Shown here: positions 35,679 through 44,465 of the stretch, in pieces
How the letters are laid out: every line of letters starts with the position of its first letter
Numbering within the stretch: the first letter of the stretch is position 1
Source: Fluviibacter phosphoraccumulans
GTDB taxonomy: Bacteria > Pseudomonadota > Gammaproteobacteria > Burkholderiales > Rhodocyclaceae
NCBI RefSeq assembly: GCF_016110345.1
Contig: NZ_AP019011.1
Coordinates: 1,922,001-1,986,000, forward strand
DNA length: 64,000 nt
Direction: 5' to 3'
Position numbers and translations under genes: made by a program
Notes under the pieces: generated by a model
Told to the model about the DNA's origin: nothing
What the model saw: the letters and a program-made list of their open reading frames with translations, nothing else
The model's database searches: none

Positions 35679-36968
35679 ATGACCCAAACTTTGCAGTGCC
35701 CCGCACTCATGATTGCCGCCCCCGCCTCCGGCCAGGGCAAAACTATGGTGACCGCAGCCTTGGCCCGCTTGCACCGCCGTCAAGGACGACGCGTCAAAGT
35801 GTTCAAGTGTGGGCCTGATTTTCTGGATCCGCAGATTCACGCCGTCGCTAGTGAAGCACCTTGTGAGAATCTTGATTTCCGCATGGGCGGTGAGGCCGAT
35901 GTTGCCTGGCGTCTGGCCCGTGCCGCTCGGAATAACGATGTCATTCTGATCGAAGGCGTCATGGGTTTGTTTGATGGTGATCCCTCTGCGGCAGATCTAG
36001 CGCGTCGCTACAACCTACCGATTCTCGTTGTCATCGACGGTAGTGCCATGGCCAAATCCTTTGGCGCCATCGCGCTGGGCATGAAAACCTATCAGCCAGA
36101 TACGCGCGTGGTTGGCGCCCTGGCTAACTGCGTGGGTAGTGCGTATCACGCGCAACTACTTGCAGAAAGTTTGCCTGAAGGGGTTGCTTGGTTCGGTGCG
36201 CTGCCCCGTAACGCAGATGCCGCGTTGCCCGAACGACACTTGGGTCTTTTACCCGCCGCCGAAATCGCTGACCTCGCTCACCGGATTGATCAATTAGCCG
36301 ATCGCATTGCTGAAACAGCGGCTGCACAACTTCCACCACCAGCGTCGTTCCCGGCAGTCGACGCCCCTCACCTGGCGCAAGAACTACTCGGCAAAAAAAT
36401 TGCCGTTGCTCGTGATGCTGCGTTCTGCTTTACCTATCCGGCAAATCTGGAATGCCTGCGTGAACTGGGTGCCGAACTGTGTTTTTTCTCGCCACTTGAA
36501 GATGCGGCACCGCCGGCTTGTGATGCCATCTGGTTGCCGGGCGGCTACCCCGAACTACACACAGAAAGGCTTGCAGCAAATCGATCCATGATCGATGCTT
36601 TGCAACAACATATCGCCGCAGGCAAGCCCATGCTCGCTGAATGCGGTGGCATGATTGCTCTAGCGAGCTCTTTAATTGATACAGAAGCTCAATCACACCC
36701 GCTCACCGGAATCCTGCCGGGTGTTGTGACCATGCAGAAAAAACTAGCGGCACTCGGCATGCAATCTCTTACTGCGCCAACGGGTACCCTTGGGGGGCAT
36801 ACTTTTCACTATTCCACTTTTGACTGCCCACTGACACCGGTTGCATACACTACGGATGCCCACCAGCGTCAGAGCGAAGCGGTCTATCGCATCAATCGAC
36901 TCACCGCGACGTATTTCCATGCCTACTTCCCAAGCGCGCCAGCAACCGTGGCAGCCTTGTTCAGCTGA
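35679..36968 (+). CDS. cobB: Cobyrinic acid a,c-diamide synthase
   Basis: This enzyme amidates the a and c side chains of the corrin ring using glutamine and ATP. The start at ATG 35679 (MTQTLQCPALMIAAPASGQG) is preferred to a TTG at 35649 inside cobO. The 429-residue protein has the P-loop PASGQGKTMVTAAL (15-28), IEGVMGLFDGD and a C-terminal glutaminase domain with GGYPELH and nucleophile Cys in LAECGGMIA (about 322). It implies that corrin ring intermediates are made or obtained by this cell; ring-building genes are not in the window. Confidence 0.95.
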   Translation: MTQTLQCPALMIAAPASGQGKTMVTAALARLHRRQGRRVKVFKCGPDFLDPQIHAVASEAPCENLDFRMGGEADVAWRLARAARNNDVILIEGVMGLFDGDPSAADLARRYNLPILVVIDGSAMAKSFGAIALGMKTYQPDTRVVGALANCVGSAYHAQLLAESLPEGVAWFGALPRNADAALPERHLGLLPAAEIADLAHRIDQLADRIAETAAAQLPPPASFPAVDAPHLAQELLGKKIAVARDAAFCFTYPANLECLRELGAELCFFSPLEDAAPPACDAIWLPGGYPELHTERLAANRSMIDALQQHIAAGKPMLAECGGMIALASSLIDTEAQSHPLTGILPGVVTMQKKLAALGMQSLTAPTGTLGGHTFHYSTFDCPLTPVAYTTDAHQRQSEAVYRINRLTATYFHAYFPSAPATVAALFS

Positions 36969-37912
36969 TGAGCACCTTCAGTCTTCCCGCTTTGGTATTC
37001 ATGGTGTTTGCGGCCTGCATATTGGACCGTTTGCTCGGAGAAACGCCACGCTTTCACCCGCTTGTCGGTTATGGCAAGCTGGCCAGCCGCATCGAGCAGC
37101 ACTTTAACCAGAGGCAATCCGCTTCTACCGCTGGCAAAATCGGCCTGATGTGCTGGGTGCTTCTCGTTGTCGGCCCAATGATCGTGACTGCCTGGCTGTT
37201 TGCGATTGCTGATCCCTTACTACAACTGTTCATGGGCACACTGCTGCTCTACCTGGTGATTGGTGGTCGGTCACTCCAAGAACATGCCGCACGCGTTCAT
37301 AGTGACTTAACAGCTGGCAATTTAACTGATGCCCGAATCCACGTCAGTTGGTTGGTTTCACGAAACACGCGCCAACTTGACGGAACGGCTGTCAGCAAAG
37401 CCTGTATTGAATCTGTGCTGGAGAACGGTAACGATGCACTCTTTGCCCCCATCTTCTGGTTTTTACTACTGGGCCCCGCCGGCGCTGTGCTTTACAGACT
37501 GGCCAATACGCTGGATGCCATGTGGGGATATCGCACCCCGCGTTATCTGCATTTCGGACGTGCAGCGGCTAAGCTTGATGATGCTTTGAATTACCTCCCC
37601 GCGCGTCTCACTGCTTGCAGCTATGCCCTCGTCGGCAACACGCGTCGCGCACTTGCCTGTTGGCGCACACAGGCGCCCGGCTGGGACAGTCCGAATGCCG
37701 GCCCGGTCATGGCCGCTGGCGCCGGTGCGCTACAGATTCAACTGGGCGGCGCGGCTGATTATCATGGTGCCACCGAAGAACGGCCGACGCTTGGCGAAGG
37801 CCTAAAACCGCAAGCCTATGACATTAGACGGGCGCAACAACTCGTCCGCCATACGCTTTGGCTCTGGCTCGGCCTTATCGCTGTTGCTGCCATCACCTTC
37901 CGCCTCTTTTAA
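36968..37912 (+). CDS. cbiB: Adenosylcobinamide-phosphate synthase
   Basis: CbiB (CobD in the Pseudomonas system) attaches aminopropanol phosphate to adenosylcobyric acid at the inner membrane. The 314-residue protein has ILDRLLGETPRFHPLVGYGK near the start and several membrane spans. It also has WLVSRNTRQLDGTAVSKACIE, FWFLLLGPAGAVLYRLANTL and the C-terminal NAGPVMAAGAGAL. Its ATG overlaps the cobB stop (TGATG). Confidence 0.96.
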   Translation: MSTFSLPALVFMVFAACILDRLLGETPRFHPLVGYGKLASRIEQHFNQRQSASTAGKIGLMCWVLLVVGPMIVTAWLFAIADPLLQLFMGTLLLYLVIGGRSLQEHAARVHSDLTAGNLTDARIHVSWLVSRNTRQLDGTAVSKACIESVLENGNDALFAPIFWFLLLGPAGAVLYRLANTLDAMWGYRTPRYLHFGRAAAKLDDALNYLPARLTACSYALVGNTRRALACWRTQAPGWDSPNAGPVMAAGAGALQIQLGGAADYHGATEERPTLGEGLKPQAYDIRRAQQLVRHTLWLWLGLIAVAAITFRLF

Positions 37913-37921
37913 ACTACGCCC

Positions 37922-38839
37922 ATGAACGCATTCAAATCCATTGCTCTAATCGTGCTATCGGCTTGGGCACTGCTCTACGTCGCTGGTGTCCAGGCAGCGC
38001 CGATCTCGGTTAAAGACGATATCGGCCTCACCGTCGTATTACCTGCCCCAGCATCCCGAATCGTTGCTTTGTCGCCATCGGTAGTTGAAGTGACGTACGC
38101 AGCCGGCGCGGGAGACAAGATTGTTGCGACCGTGGAATACAGCGACTACCCCGCATCAGCCCTGAAGATTCCACGCGTAGGGGGACATTCTAAAATTGAC
38201 CTGGAAGCCGTTATTGCCGCCAAACCTGATCTGGTCATTGCCTGGCAATCAGGAAACTCACCCTCGGCCATCGAAAAAATTCGGCAGCTTGGAATTCCTG
38301 TCTATATCTCTCAACCGCACAAGATGACAGACATCCCCGGCGAGATTGAACGAATTGGTATTTTGGCAGGCACAACGCCGGTTGCTAATAAGGCCGCACA
38401 AGACTTCCGGAAAAGATACGACGCCCTCGGCAAAAAATACCGTGATCGCCCACCGGTCACTGTGTTCTATCAAGTGTGGCAAAACCCGCTCATTACCATT
38501 GGCGGTCAACAGATCATGTCGGACGCCATATCGCTCTGCCGTGGCCAAAACATCTTTGCCGATCTGAAGCCACTCGCACCACGCGTCAGCTTCGAATCCG
38601 TCATCGCCGCTAACCCTGAAGCGATCGTTACCTCCGGCATGGCGGTGCAAAATGCAGAAATGCTCGATGCCTGGAAAAAATGGCCTAACCTCACCGCAAC
38701 CCAACGCAATAATTTTTTCTTTATTCAGTCTGATCTGATGAATCGCAGTGGCCCACGCATTCTGGATGGTACGCAGATTCTCTGCGAAGCACTGCAAACA
38801 GCACGCGATCATCGGCCGCACGCAAAGGTGAAGCAGTGA
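37922..38839 (+). CDS. btuF: Periplasmic B12-binding protein BtuF
   Basis: BtuF captures cobalamin in the periplasm for the BtuCD importer. The 305-residue product has a signal peptide (about 1-25, ending GVQAA), then the class III binding-protein fold with RIVALSPSVVEVTYAAGAGD, VGGHSKIDLEAVIAAKPDLV and a C-terminal lobe. It lies in the biosynthetic operon rather than next to btuCD, which is convergent 0.8 kb away. The ligand is inferred from context. Confidence 0.9.
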   Translation: MNAFKSIALIVLSAWALLYVAGVQAAPISVKDDIGLTVVLPAPASRIVALSPSVVEVTYAAGAGDKIVATVEYSDYPASALKIPRVGGHSKIDLEAVIAAKPDLVIAWQSGNSPSAIEKIRQLGIPVYISQPHKMTDIPGEIERIGILAGTTPVANKAAQDFRKRYDALGKKYRDRPPVTVFYQVWQNPLITIGGQQIMSDAISLCRGQNIFADLKPLAPRVSFESVIAANPEAIVTSGMAVQNAEMLDAWKKWPNLTATQRNNFFFIQSDLMNRSGPRILDGTQILCEALQTARDHRPHAKVKQ

Positions 38840-39600
38840 GAATCCTGCAGCGAGAGCTCTACGCTTTTCTCGGGGCGATCCGGTTTTTTACCCGGATCCC
38901 TGTTTCAAACCGCGTCCCGCACTCGCCTGAGCAACTCAACCACGCCGCACGTTACTTCCCGGCAGTAGGCATTATCGTGGGCTTGGTCAGCGCAATTGCC
39001 TTCAGTGTTGCTTCGGTTTTTTTCCCAGAGGCTGTATGCGTGGTGATAGCGATGGCGACGAGCATCTACATCACAGGCGCGTTTCATGAAGATGGCCTCT
39101 CCGATATGACGGATGGCCTCGGTGGTGGCTGGGATAAGGCGCGCATCCTGGAAATCATGAAGGATTCGCGAGTCGGTAGCTATGGCGTCATTGCAATCGC
39201 CATGACACTGCTTGCGAAGTTCACGCTCCTCAGCGCGCTGAATGCAAGTTGGATGCCACTACTCCTGGTTGCTGGCCACGCCTTTTCTCGTTACTGCGCT
39301 GTGCTGGTGATGGCCGGCATGACCTATGTGCGCGAAGATGCCTTGAGCAAAGCCAAACCGCTGGCAACGCAACTCACGCGTAATGCCTTAATCGTTGCTT
39401 CGGCTTTTGGCCTTTTACCGCTACTGTTGCTGCCGGTATCGGCAAGTCTGGCAGGCGTCTGTCTTGGGCTACTAATCACGATCTGGCTCGGACGTAAGCT
39501 CCAGAAATGGCTGGGGGGTTATACCGGAGACTGTCTCGGTGCCACACAACAACTCTCAGAACTGGCTTTCTATCTGGGTGTGCTCGCCGTCATTCAATAA
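38836..39600 (+). CDS. cobS: Cobalamin 5'-phosphate synthase
   Basis: CobS, an integral membrane enzyme, joins AdoCbi-GDP and alpha-ribazole (phosphate) to complete the nucleotide loop. The 254-residue protein starts with GTG overlapping the btuF stop (GTGA). It has GAIRFFTRIPV, the metal-binding motif HEDGLSDMTDGLGGG (about 82-96), DSRVGSYGVIA and several hydrophobic spans, ending with GYTGDCLGATQQLSEL. Confidence 0.96.
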   Translation: MRILQRELYAFLGAIRFFTRIPVSNRVPHSPEQLNHAARYFPAVGIIVGLVSAIAFSVASVFFPEAVCVVIAMATSIYITGAFHEDGLSDMTDGLGGGWDKARILEIMKDSRVGSYGVIAIAMTLLAKFTLLSALNASWMPLLLVAGHAFSRYCAVLVMAGMTYVREDALSKAKPLATQLTRNALIVASAFGLLPLLLLPVSASLAGVCLGLLITIWLGRKLQKWLGGYTGDCLGATQQLSELAFYLGVLAVIQ

Positions 39601-39612
39601 CTAAAGCGACCG

Positions 39613-40434
39613 TCAGGCTGGCACAAACCAACGTTGCACTTGACCATCCGCACCCGGGTTCTCGATCTGTAATAGCGGATACCCATACAGCCGTGACAGA
39701 TTATCTGCGGTGAGTACCGCTGATGCTGATCCATACAGCCATTCACCTTCACCAAACAGCAACAAGGCCGAGTCGCAATATCGGTGGGCCAAGCCTGGCT
39801 CATGCAAAACCATGATGGCGCTCACCCGTTCCCGCTTTGCTTTAGCGCGTAGCAAATTCAACACTTCAATCTGATGATTTAGATCCAGATGCGCCAACGG
39901 CTCATCCATGAAATAAAGTGTTGGGTTCTGCGTCAGAATGGTGGCTACGGCCACGCGCTGCCTTTCGCCACCCGACAGTGTAAGCACATCACGCGCAGCA
40001 AAATCCGTCATCCCAACGGCCGCAAGCGAAGCCAATGCCAATGCACGATCATCCGCCGATTCCCATGACCATCGGTTCAAATGAGGATGACGACCGGAAA
40101 TCACCGTCTCTAATACCGTGGCACTAAACTGATCCTGCTGCTTTTGTGCCAACCACCCGCGCCAGCAAGCCGAAGCCCGGTCCCCCCAGGCTTGATAGGT
40201 CTTGCCGCCCAGCAATATATCGCCAGCCATTTCACCCCGTGGCAAGCCGGCCAAACACGACAGCAATGTGGATTTACCCACGCCATTTCTACCAAGAATC
40301 GCCAGCATTTCGCCCGGATAAACCTCGAACCCAAGTGCCTTGGATACCTGTGTTTGACCTACCCGCAGTTCAACATCCGCCACCTTAAAAATGGCTTTTA
40401 ATACATCCACCGAACTACCATGAAGGCTCATCAT
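39613..40434 (-). CDS. btuD: B12 importer ATPase BtuD
   Basis: This is the ATPase of the cobalamin ABC importer. The 273-residue protein has Walker A LGRNGVGKST (about 47-56), signature LSGGERQRVAVA, Walker B LYFMDEPLAHLD and the switch histidine in VLHEPGLAHRY. Two ATGs start it (MMSLHG); the first overlaps the btuC stop (ATGA). It is convergent with cobS across a 12-base gap. Confidence 0.92.
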   Translation of the reverse strand: MMSLHGSSVDVLKAIFKVADVELRVGQTQVSKALGFEVYPGEMLAILGRNGVGKSTLLSCLAGLPRGEMAGDILLGGKTYQAWGDRASACWRGWLAQKQQDQFSATVLETVISGRHPHLNRWSWESADDRALALASLAAVGMTDFAARDVLTLSGGERQRVAVATILTQNPTLYFMDEPLAHLDLNHQIEVLNLLRAKAKRERVSAIMVLHEPGLAHRYCDSALLLFGEGEWLYGSASAVLTADNLSRLYGYPLLQIENPGADGQVQRWFVPA

Positions 40435-41411
40435 TGATAGCGCGTCCGATTGAGCAGATAGAGAAATACGGGCACGCCGATCAGTGCAGTGACTACCCCT
40501 ACCGGCAATTGCTGAGGCGCAATCAAGACACGCGCCAACGTGTCTGCTAATACCAAAAAGATACCGCCCGCCAACATGGAAGTCGGTAGCAAGACTCGCT
40601 GATCATTGCCTACCATCATGCGCGTCAGGTGCGGAATCACCAACCCCACAAAACCTACGGAACCCGCCGTTGTGACCGACACCGCAGTTGCCATCGATGC
40701 CAGAAGATAGATGGCTATGCGCACCATGCTCACCGATACGCCCAGTGCTTTTGCCGTATCGTTGCCACGAATCAGCACATTCAGGTCTCGCGCTAGCGGT
40801 GCCGTCAGCAGGCCAATCACGGCAACACCGATCAATGCATAGGTCGGATTCACACCCTGCGAGAAGTCCCCCATCAACCAGAACAACATGCCGCGTAAAC
40901 GTTCTTCAGGTGCAATCGACAGCAAGAGGGTAATCACGGCCCCACAACCGGCGGCCACCATAACGCCTGTTAGCAGCAAACGGGTTTGCGTCCAGCTGCC
41001 ATCGCCATGCGCCAAGCCGAACACAATCAAAATCGCTAGCAGGGCGCCCGCAAATGCAAAGCCATTCAGTCCTGCAACGCCCAGGCCAAAAAAGATTGCC
41101 AAGAGCGCACCGACACCGGCACCACCGGAAATGCCCAGAATATAAGGATCCGCCAATGGGTTGCGCAACAGCACCTGCATCAGCGCTCCTGCCAGCGCCA
41201 GCAATCCACCGCAACCAAATGCCGCAAGCGTTCGCGGCAAACGCAAATCACGAATGACGCTAGCGCCTGGCGCAGCCGGGTCTAACAACCCGGCCATCAC
41301 TTCAGCAAAAGGCATTTTGACGCTACCGACTGACAGCCCAATGGCAACAGCTCCCACCGCTAGCAACGAGAGCGCCATTACAACCAGAACCAATCGGTAG
41401 CGAGTAGTCAT
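40431..41411 (-). CDS. btuC: B12 importer permease BtuC
   Basis: This FecCD-family permease forms the membrane channel of the importer. The 326-residue protein has about ten hydrophobic spans, the family motif RDLRLPRTLAAFGCGGLLAL near residue 53, GALMQVLLRNPLADPYILG, and the ATPase-contact loop GFVGLVIPHLTRMMVG. It starts 9 bases after the btuB stop, in one operon with btuB and btuD. Confidence 0.93.
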   Translation of the reverse strand: MTTRYRLVLVVMALSLLAVGAVAIGLSVGSVKMPFAEVMAGLLDPAAPGASVIRDLRLPRTLAAFGCGGLLALAGALMQVLLRNPLADPYILGISGGAGVGALLAIFFGLGVAGLNGFAFAGALLAILIVFGLAHGDGSWTQTRLLLTGVMVAAGCGAVITLLLSIAPEERLRGMLFWLMGDFSQGVNPTYALIGVAVIGLLTAPLARDLNVLIRGNDTAKALGVSVSMVRIAIYLLASMATAVSVTTAGSVGFVGLVIPHLTRMMVGNDQRVLLPTSMLAGGIFLVLADTLARVLIAPQQLPVGVVTALIGVPVFLYLLNRTRYQ

Positions 41412-41420
41412 GAGTGCATT

Positions 41421-43292
41421 CTATCGATTATCGAAACGCAAACCGACAAACACGTTCGAACCGGGCGTCGTGTAATTCTGAATCGTCTGATATTGCTTAT
41501 CAAAAATATTGTTAAGACGCGCAAAAAGCGACACATCTTTGTACAGTTTCACGTTGCCATAAAGATTAAACAAGGAATAGCCACCCAACGTCGTATTGTA
41601 CGAAGTCCCCGGAGCTGTCTGCTGCGGCCCCTGAACTTGCATCTGAGCACCCAGTTTCCAGTCAGTAACGGCTTTCTCAATCGTCAAACTGCCGAAGCCC
41701 TGCGGGTGATAAGCCAGCCAGGTACCGGCATCAGCGTTTTGCGGGTTCTGGTAGTCCACACTACCCATCACATTCAACCCCAATACTCTGCCATCGTAAC
41801 TCGTGGTTACACCTTGGATAATGGAGCGACCTACATTGGTGTAGGTCGCATAGTTATTAGTATAGTTAACGAGGTTTGTGATGTTGTTGTAGTAGTAAAT
41901 AACCCCTGCACTATGCACGCCATCGTTGTATCGTAAACCGGCTTCAGTATTTTCTGAACGGGTTGGTTGCAGGTTAGCATTCCCTTTATAAAGCCCACCA
42001 GACCCCGGGTAATACAATTGATTAAATGTTGGCGCCTGGAATCCGGTGCCCCATGAAGCCGTACCACGCACAGTCGGCAAAATAAAATATCCGTAGCCCA
42101 GTGATGTCGTTGTGGCATTACCAAACTGGCTATTATCATCATTGCGTAGGTTAGCCTGAAGCAAATGATTGCCTATATCTGCATTCCAACCACCCTGCAC
42201 GGTATTGATATTTCTGCTTGTTACGTTGTACGCCGTTGTCGAATTCACTGCCTGATTCAAAAACTCGTAAGCCAGCATGGCATTACCAACAGGTAACTTC
42301 AAATCGTTCTGCCACTGCGCTTGTTTCTGCGTTGTATTAAAAACAGTTTGGCTATTATTTGCGTACCAACTGCGTGAGTTATCCTGCGACGAACCGAAAC
42401 GTATCAAGCTGGTCCAATCTTCAACAATCCGGTTCTTTGTATAAGCTGAAAGCACATTTAACGACTCTAGGCTTGTCGCCATTTGAGTCTTGCTATTCGT
42501 GAAACCATTCTGTCCATTACCCCAAAGGGCTTTTACACCGATCTCCTGACCTGGATAAACTGTGTAGGCAAAATTTCCTGAGGCGCTGGTATTCGTATAA
42601 GACGCAGGGTTTGGATTGTAATCACTTGCATTGGAGATTTTCGTAGGAAAACTCACTGAATGGGTATTTGAACCATAGACGCTATAACTGAAGCCATCTT
42701 GCGATCCTTCCACACCGACATTCTGCGAAGTCGTGTTGTAGGTGCCGTAACCAGCATCTGCATAAAACTTAGTCGGGCCTTCGCCCTTACGCGTAAACAG
42801 TTGTACAACGCCACCAATTGCATCCGAACCATAAGAAGATGACGTTGGACCACGCACCACCTCCATACGTCCAATTTGCGGCATCGGAATATAAGCCCAA
42901 GGCGGGGCACCTGTTGTTGCTGAATTCAGGCGCAGACCATCAATCAGAAGAATCGTTTGGGCATTGGTACCGCCACGAATCTGCACGTTGGTTGCAGTAC
43001 CTAAGCCGCCGTTTGAGCGAACGGTAACGCCCGGAGTGTTTGCCAGCACATCTGAAATCGGTTCTGCCGGACTGTAGTCACGAATCTGCTCCTGATCCAC
43101 GACCGTCACATCGGATATCAGCTTGTTATAGCGCGTTGGGATGCGCGTCGCAGTGACTACAATCGGATCGGCCGGGCCGGCAATCTGCTCCGGAGAAGTT
43201 GGCGCAGTGCTTTCTTGAGCCACGGCAGAAAGTGTTAACGAAGCGATAGCAATCGCCACCGCCGAGCGGGTAAAAACTGGATAAGAAGACAT
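41421..43292 (-). CDS. btuB: TonB-dependent cobalamin receptor BtuB
   Basis: This outer-membrane receptor takes up cobalamin using TonB energy. The start is ATG 43292 (MSSYPVFTRSAVAIAIASLT), 6 bases after AGGAG; the frame is open upstream through the riboswitch, which is not coding. The 623-residue protein has a signal peptide (about 1-25), a TonB box-like DPIVVTATR (about 42-50), a plug domain (ADVLANTPGV-type, GGTNAQTILLIDGLRLNSAT, MEVVRGPTSSSYGSDAIGGV) and a beta barrel ending VFVGLRFDNR with a C-terminal-region aromatic. The riboswitch upstream supports B12 as its ligand. Confidence 0.95.
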   Translation of the reverse strand: MSSYPVFTRSAVAIAIASLTLSAVAQESTAPTSPEQIAGPADPIVVTATRIPTRYNKLISDVTVVDQEQIRDYSPAEPISDVLANTPGVTVRSNGGLGTATNVQIRGGTNAQTILLIDGLRLNSATTGAPPWAYIPMPQIGRMEVVRGPTSSSYGSDAIGGVVQLFTRKGEGPTKFYADAGYGTYNTTSQNVGVEGSQDGFSYSVYGSNTHSVSFPTKISNASDYNPNPASYTNTSASGNFAYTVYPGQEIGVKALWGNGQNGFTNSKTQMATSLESLNVLSAYTKNRIVEDWTSLIRFGSSQDNSRSWYANNSQTVFNTTQKQAQWQNDLKLPVGNAMLAYEFLNQAVNSTTAYNVTSRNINTVQGGWNADIGNHLLQANLRNDDNSQFGNATTTSLGYGYFILPTVRGTASWGTGFQAPTFNQLYYPGSGGLYKGNANLQPTRSENTEAGLRYNDGVHSAGVIYYYNNITNLVNYTNNYATYTNVGRSIIQGVTTSYDGRVLGLNVMGSVDYQNPQNADAGTWLAYHPQGFGSLTIEKAVTDWKLGAQMQVQGPQQTAPGTSYNTTLGGYSLFNLYGNVKLYKDVSLFARLNNIFDKQYQTIQNYTTPGSNVFVGLRFDNR

Positions 43293-43354
43293 AGGAACTC
43301 CTGGCACAAGCGTGCCATCTGTCTGAACGAGCGTCCCCGCAGGTTCAAGACAAC

Positions 43355-43421
43355 AAAAAAAACTGAAAGGAGTGGTCAGATAGCCGAGCGCGGGCGACCC
43401 GAAGCCGCTCACCCGCAGCGC
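43355..43421 (-). promoter_or_regulatory. Expression platform of the btuB riboswitch
   Basis: Between the riboswitch core and the btuB ribosome site the transcript has a GC-rich hairpin (AGCGC and GCGCT with GGGTGA/TCGCCC, 43383-43421) and, about 20 bases later, eight consecutive U residues preceded by CTGA...TCAG. Either a transcriptional terminator or a switching stem is possible. The U-tract favours termination control. Confidence 0.45.
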
Positions 43422-43434
43422 TTGGTTTCCAAAT

Positions 43435-43622
43435 GGCCGGTCTCCGGGCTCGCGCGGGGCAGGACATTCCTGCCTAACGTACCGCCTTCCCAGATCCGAA
43501 GATCCAGTGGCTTGTGGTACGACACATCGCTTACCGTTGCGGGGGCAGCACCGGGATAGCATTTGCATGCGTCACCGGTTTCCCGTTTCACCCCGAGGCA
43601 GTTTCACTGCAACGGGGCACCG
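43435..43622 (-). promoter_or_regulatory. Cobalamin riboswitch upstream of btuB
   Basis: The btuB leader contains the hallmark conserved elements in order: GGGAAACCGGTG-like sequence, GGTGCTGCCCCCGCAACGGT, the B12-box-like AAGCCACTGG, GGGAAGGCG, GGCAGGA and GCCCGGAGACCGGCC. These are the adenosylcobalamin-binding core and P-stems. Binding of coenzyme B12 is expected to turn down btuB-btuC-btuD. Confidence 0.93.
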
Positions 43623-43675
43623 TTCGGAAGATTCAGGGGTTAACCCAGAATTAGCATGAATTCTAGCATCAAAAC

Positions 43676-43711
43676 CCAATTGCTTGAAAAACATCAACTT
43701 AGTGCAATTGG
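43676..43711. promoter_or_regulatory. 8-bp inverted repeat between btuB and the zapB-like gene
   Basis: CCAATTGC (43676-43683) and GCAATTGG (43704-43711) are perfect inverted arms 20 bases apart, ending 2 bases before the -35 box of the zapB-like promoter. A dimeric regulator site is possible. No regulator can be named. Confidence 0.4.
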
Positions 43712-43713
43712 AG

Positions 43714-43742
43714 TTGACCCTATCGGCTTGGCGTCCTATAGT
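43714..43742 (+). promoter_or_regulatory. Sigma-70 promoter of the zapB-like/zapA operon
   Basis: TTGACC (43714-43719) and TATAGT (43737-43742) are separated by exactly 17 bases. Transcription would begin about 7 bases after the -10, at or within a base or two of the ATG at 43750. No ribosome site lies between, so the message would be leaderless. Confidence 0.6.
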
Positions 43743-43749
43743 TCGCGCC

Positions 43750-43956
43750 ATGGATAGCAATCTCTCTCTACTGGATCAGAAGATCTCTCAGCTTATTGCC
43801 CTGCTCGACCAAAGTCGCGAACAGAACGCACAGCTGCGCACGCGTCTGGAAACGGCGGATGCGCGTTGCCGTGAGCTCGAGACTCAAATGAATACGGCAC
43901 GCAACAAGCTTGAGCAGGTCTTAGACCGCCTGCCGGAAACGGTGAATCTGTCATGA
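43750..43956 (+). CDS. ZapB-like small coiled-coil protein
   Basis: This 68-residue protein is almost entirely coiled coil (LLDQKISQLIALLDQSREQN and onwards). It matches the small conserved gene that precedes zapA in many beta- and gammaproteobacteria, and a division-related role is inferred from that pairing. The start at 43750 (MDSNLSLLDQ) matches relatives; an upstream frame to 43684 overlaps the promoter. Its stop overlaps the zapA start (ATGA). Confidence 0.75.
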   Translation: MDSNLSLLDQKISQLIALLDQSREQNAQLRTRLETADARCRELETQMNTARNKLEQVLDRLPETVNLS

Positions 43957-44279
43957 CGACGCCTAACCACCTGGATATCACGCTCTTTGGGCGCGAGTAC
44001 CGTCTAGCATGCCCGCCAGAACAACAAGCGGCACTACTGCAAGCCGTGGCATTGGTTGATAGCAAGATGCAGGAAGTGGCGGGCAAAGGGCGTCAGATTT
44101 CTGTCGACCGCGCCGCTATTATGGCCGCGGTCACCTTGGCACACGAACTGCTACAGTCTCAAAATGGCAGTAGTTCGCCTACCGCTAGCGTTGACACCAT
44201 GGAATCACGGCGTAAAGTAGATGCCATGGTGCAACGTGTTGATGCGGCCATTGAGACCCATCAAAACGCGTTGTTCTAG
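43953..44279 (+). CDS. zapA: Cell division protein ZapA
   Basis: ZapA cross-links FtsZ filaments at the division ring. The 108-residue protein has the N-terminal domain LDITLFGREYRLACPPEQQA and the following helix ALVDSKMQEVAGKGR, then the long C-terminal coiled-coil region (DRAAIMAAVTLAHELL). It overlaps the upstream small coiled-coil gene by 4 bases and is followed at once by 6S RNA, the usual zapA-ssrS order. Confidence 0.93.
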   Translation: MTTPNHLDITLFGREYRLACPPEQQAALLQAVALVDSKMQEVAGKGRQISVDRAAIMAAVTLAHELLQSQNGSSSPTASVDTMESRRKVDAMVQRVDAAIETHQNALF

Positions 44280-44285
44280 TTCTCT

Positions 44286-44465
44286 ATGCCCCTGGCGGCG
44301 CTGGCGATGCCCAGTGTTGCTTGGACCAATGCTTATAGCAATGGTTGGTGGCGCTAAACCGCTGTTGTGATTGCCCCGTGCGGGCGAACCTGATGCGGCA
44401 TGCCACTGGCCTCACTGAACCCAGGTTCAGAGCGACCTAGGTGTTGCTGCGTTCGCGAGGGGCAC
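44286..44465 (+). ncRNA. ssrS: 6S RNA
   Basis: 6S RNA mimics an open promoter and sequesters sigma-70 RNA polymerase in stationary phase. The roughly 180-base segment has closing arms TGCCCCT (44287-44293) and AGGGGCA (44458-44464), further pairing inward, a central unpaired region and the typical 3'-side hairpin CTGAACC/GGTTCAG (44415-44430). Length and position right after zapA match the family. The usual downstream partner, a 5-formyltetrahydrofolate cyclo-ligase gene, is absent; instead the RNA runs into the end of an opposing GntR gene. Confidence 0.8.

Noticed and set aside
43293..43568. In-frame N-terminal extension of BtuB
   Set aside because: It translates the cobalamin riboswitch; the signal peptide and AGGAG site place the start at 43292.
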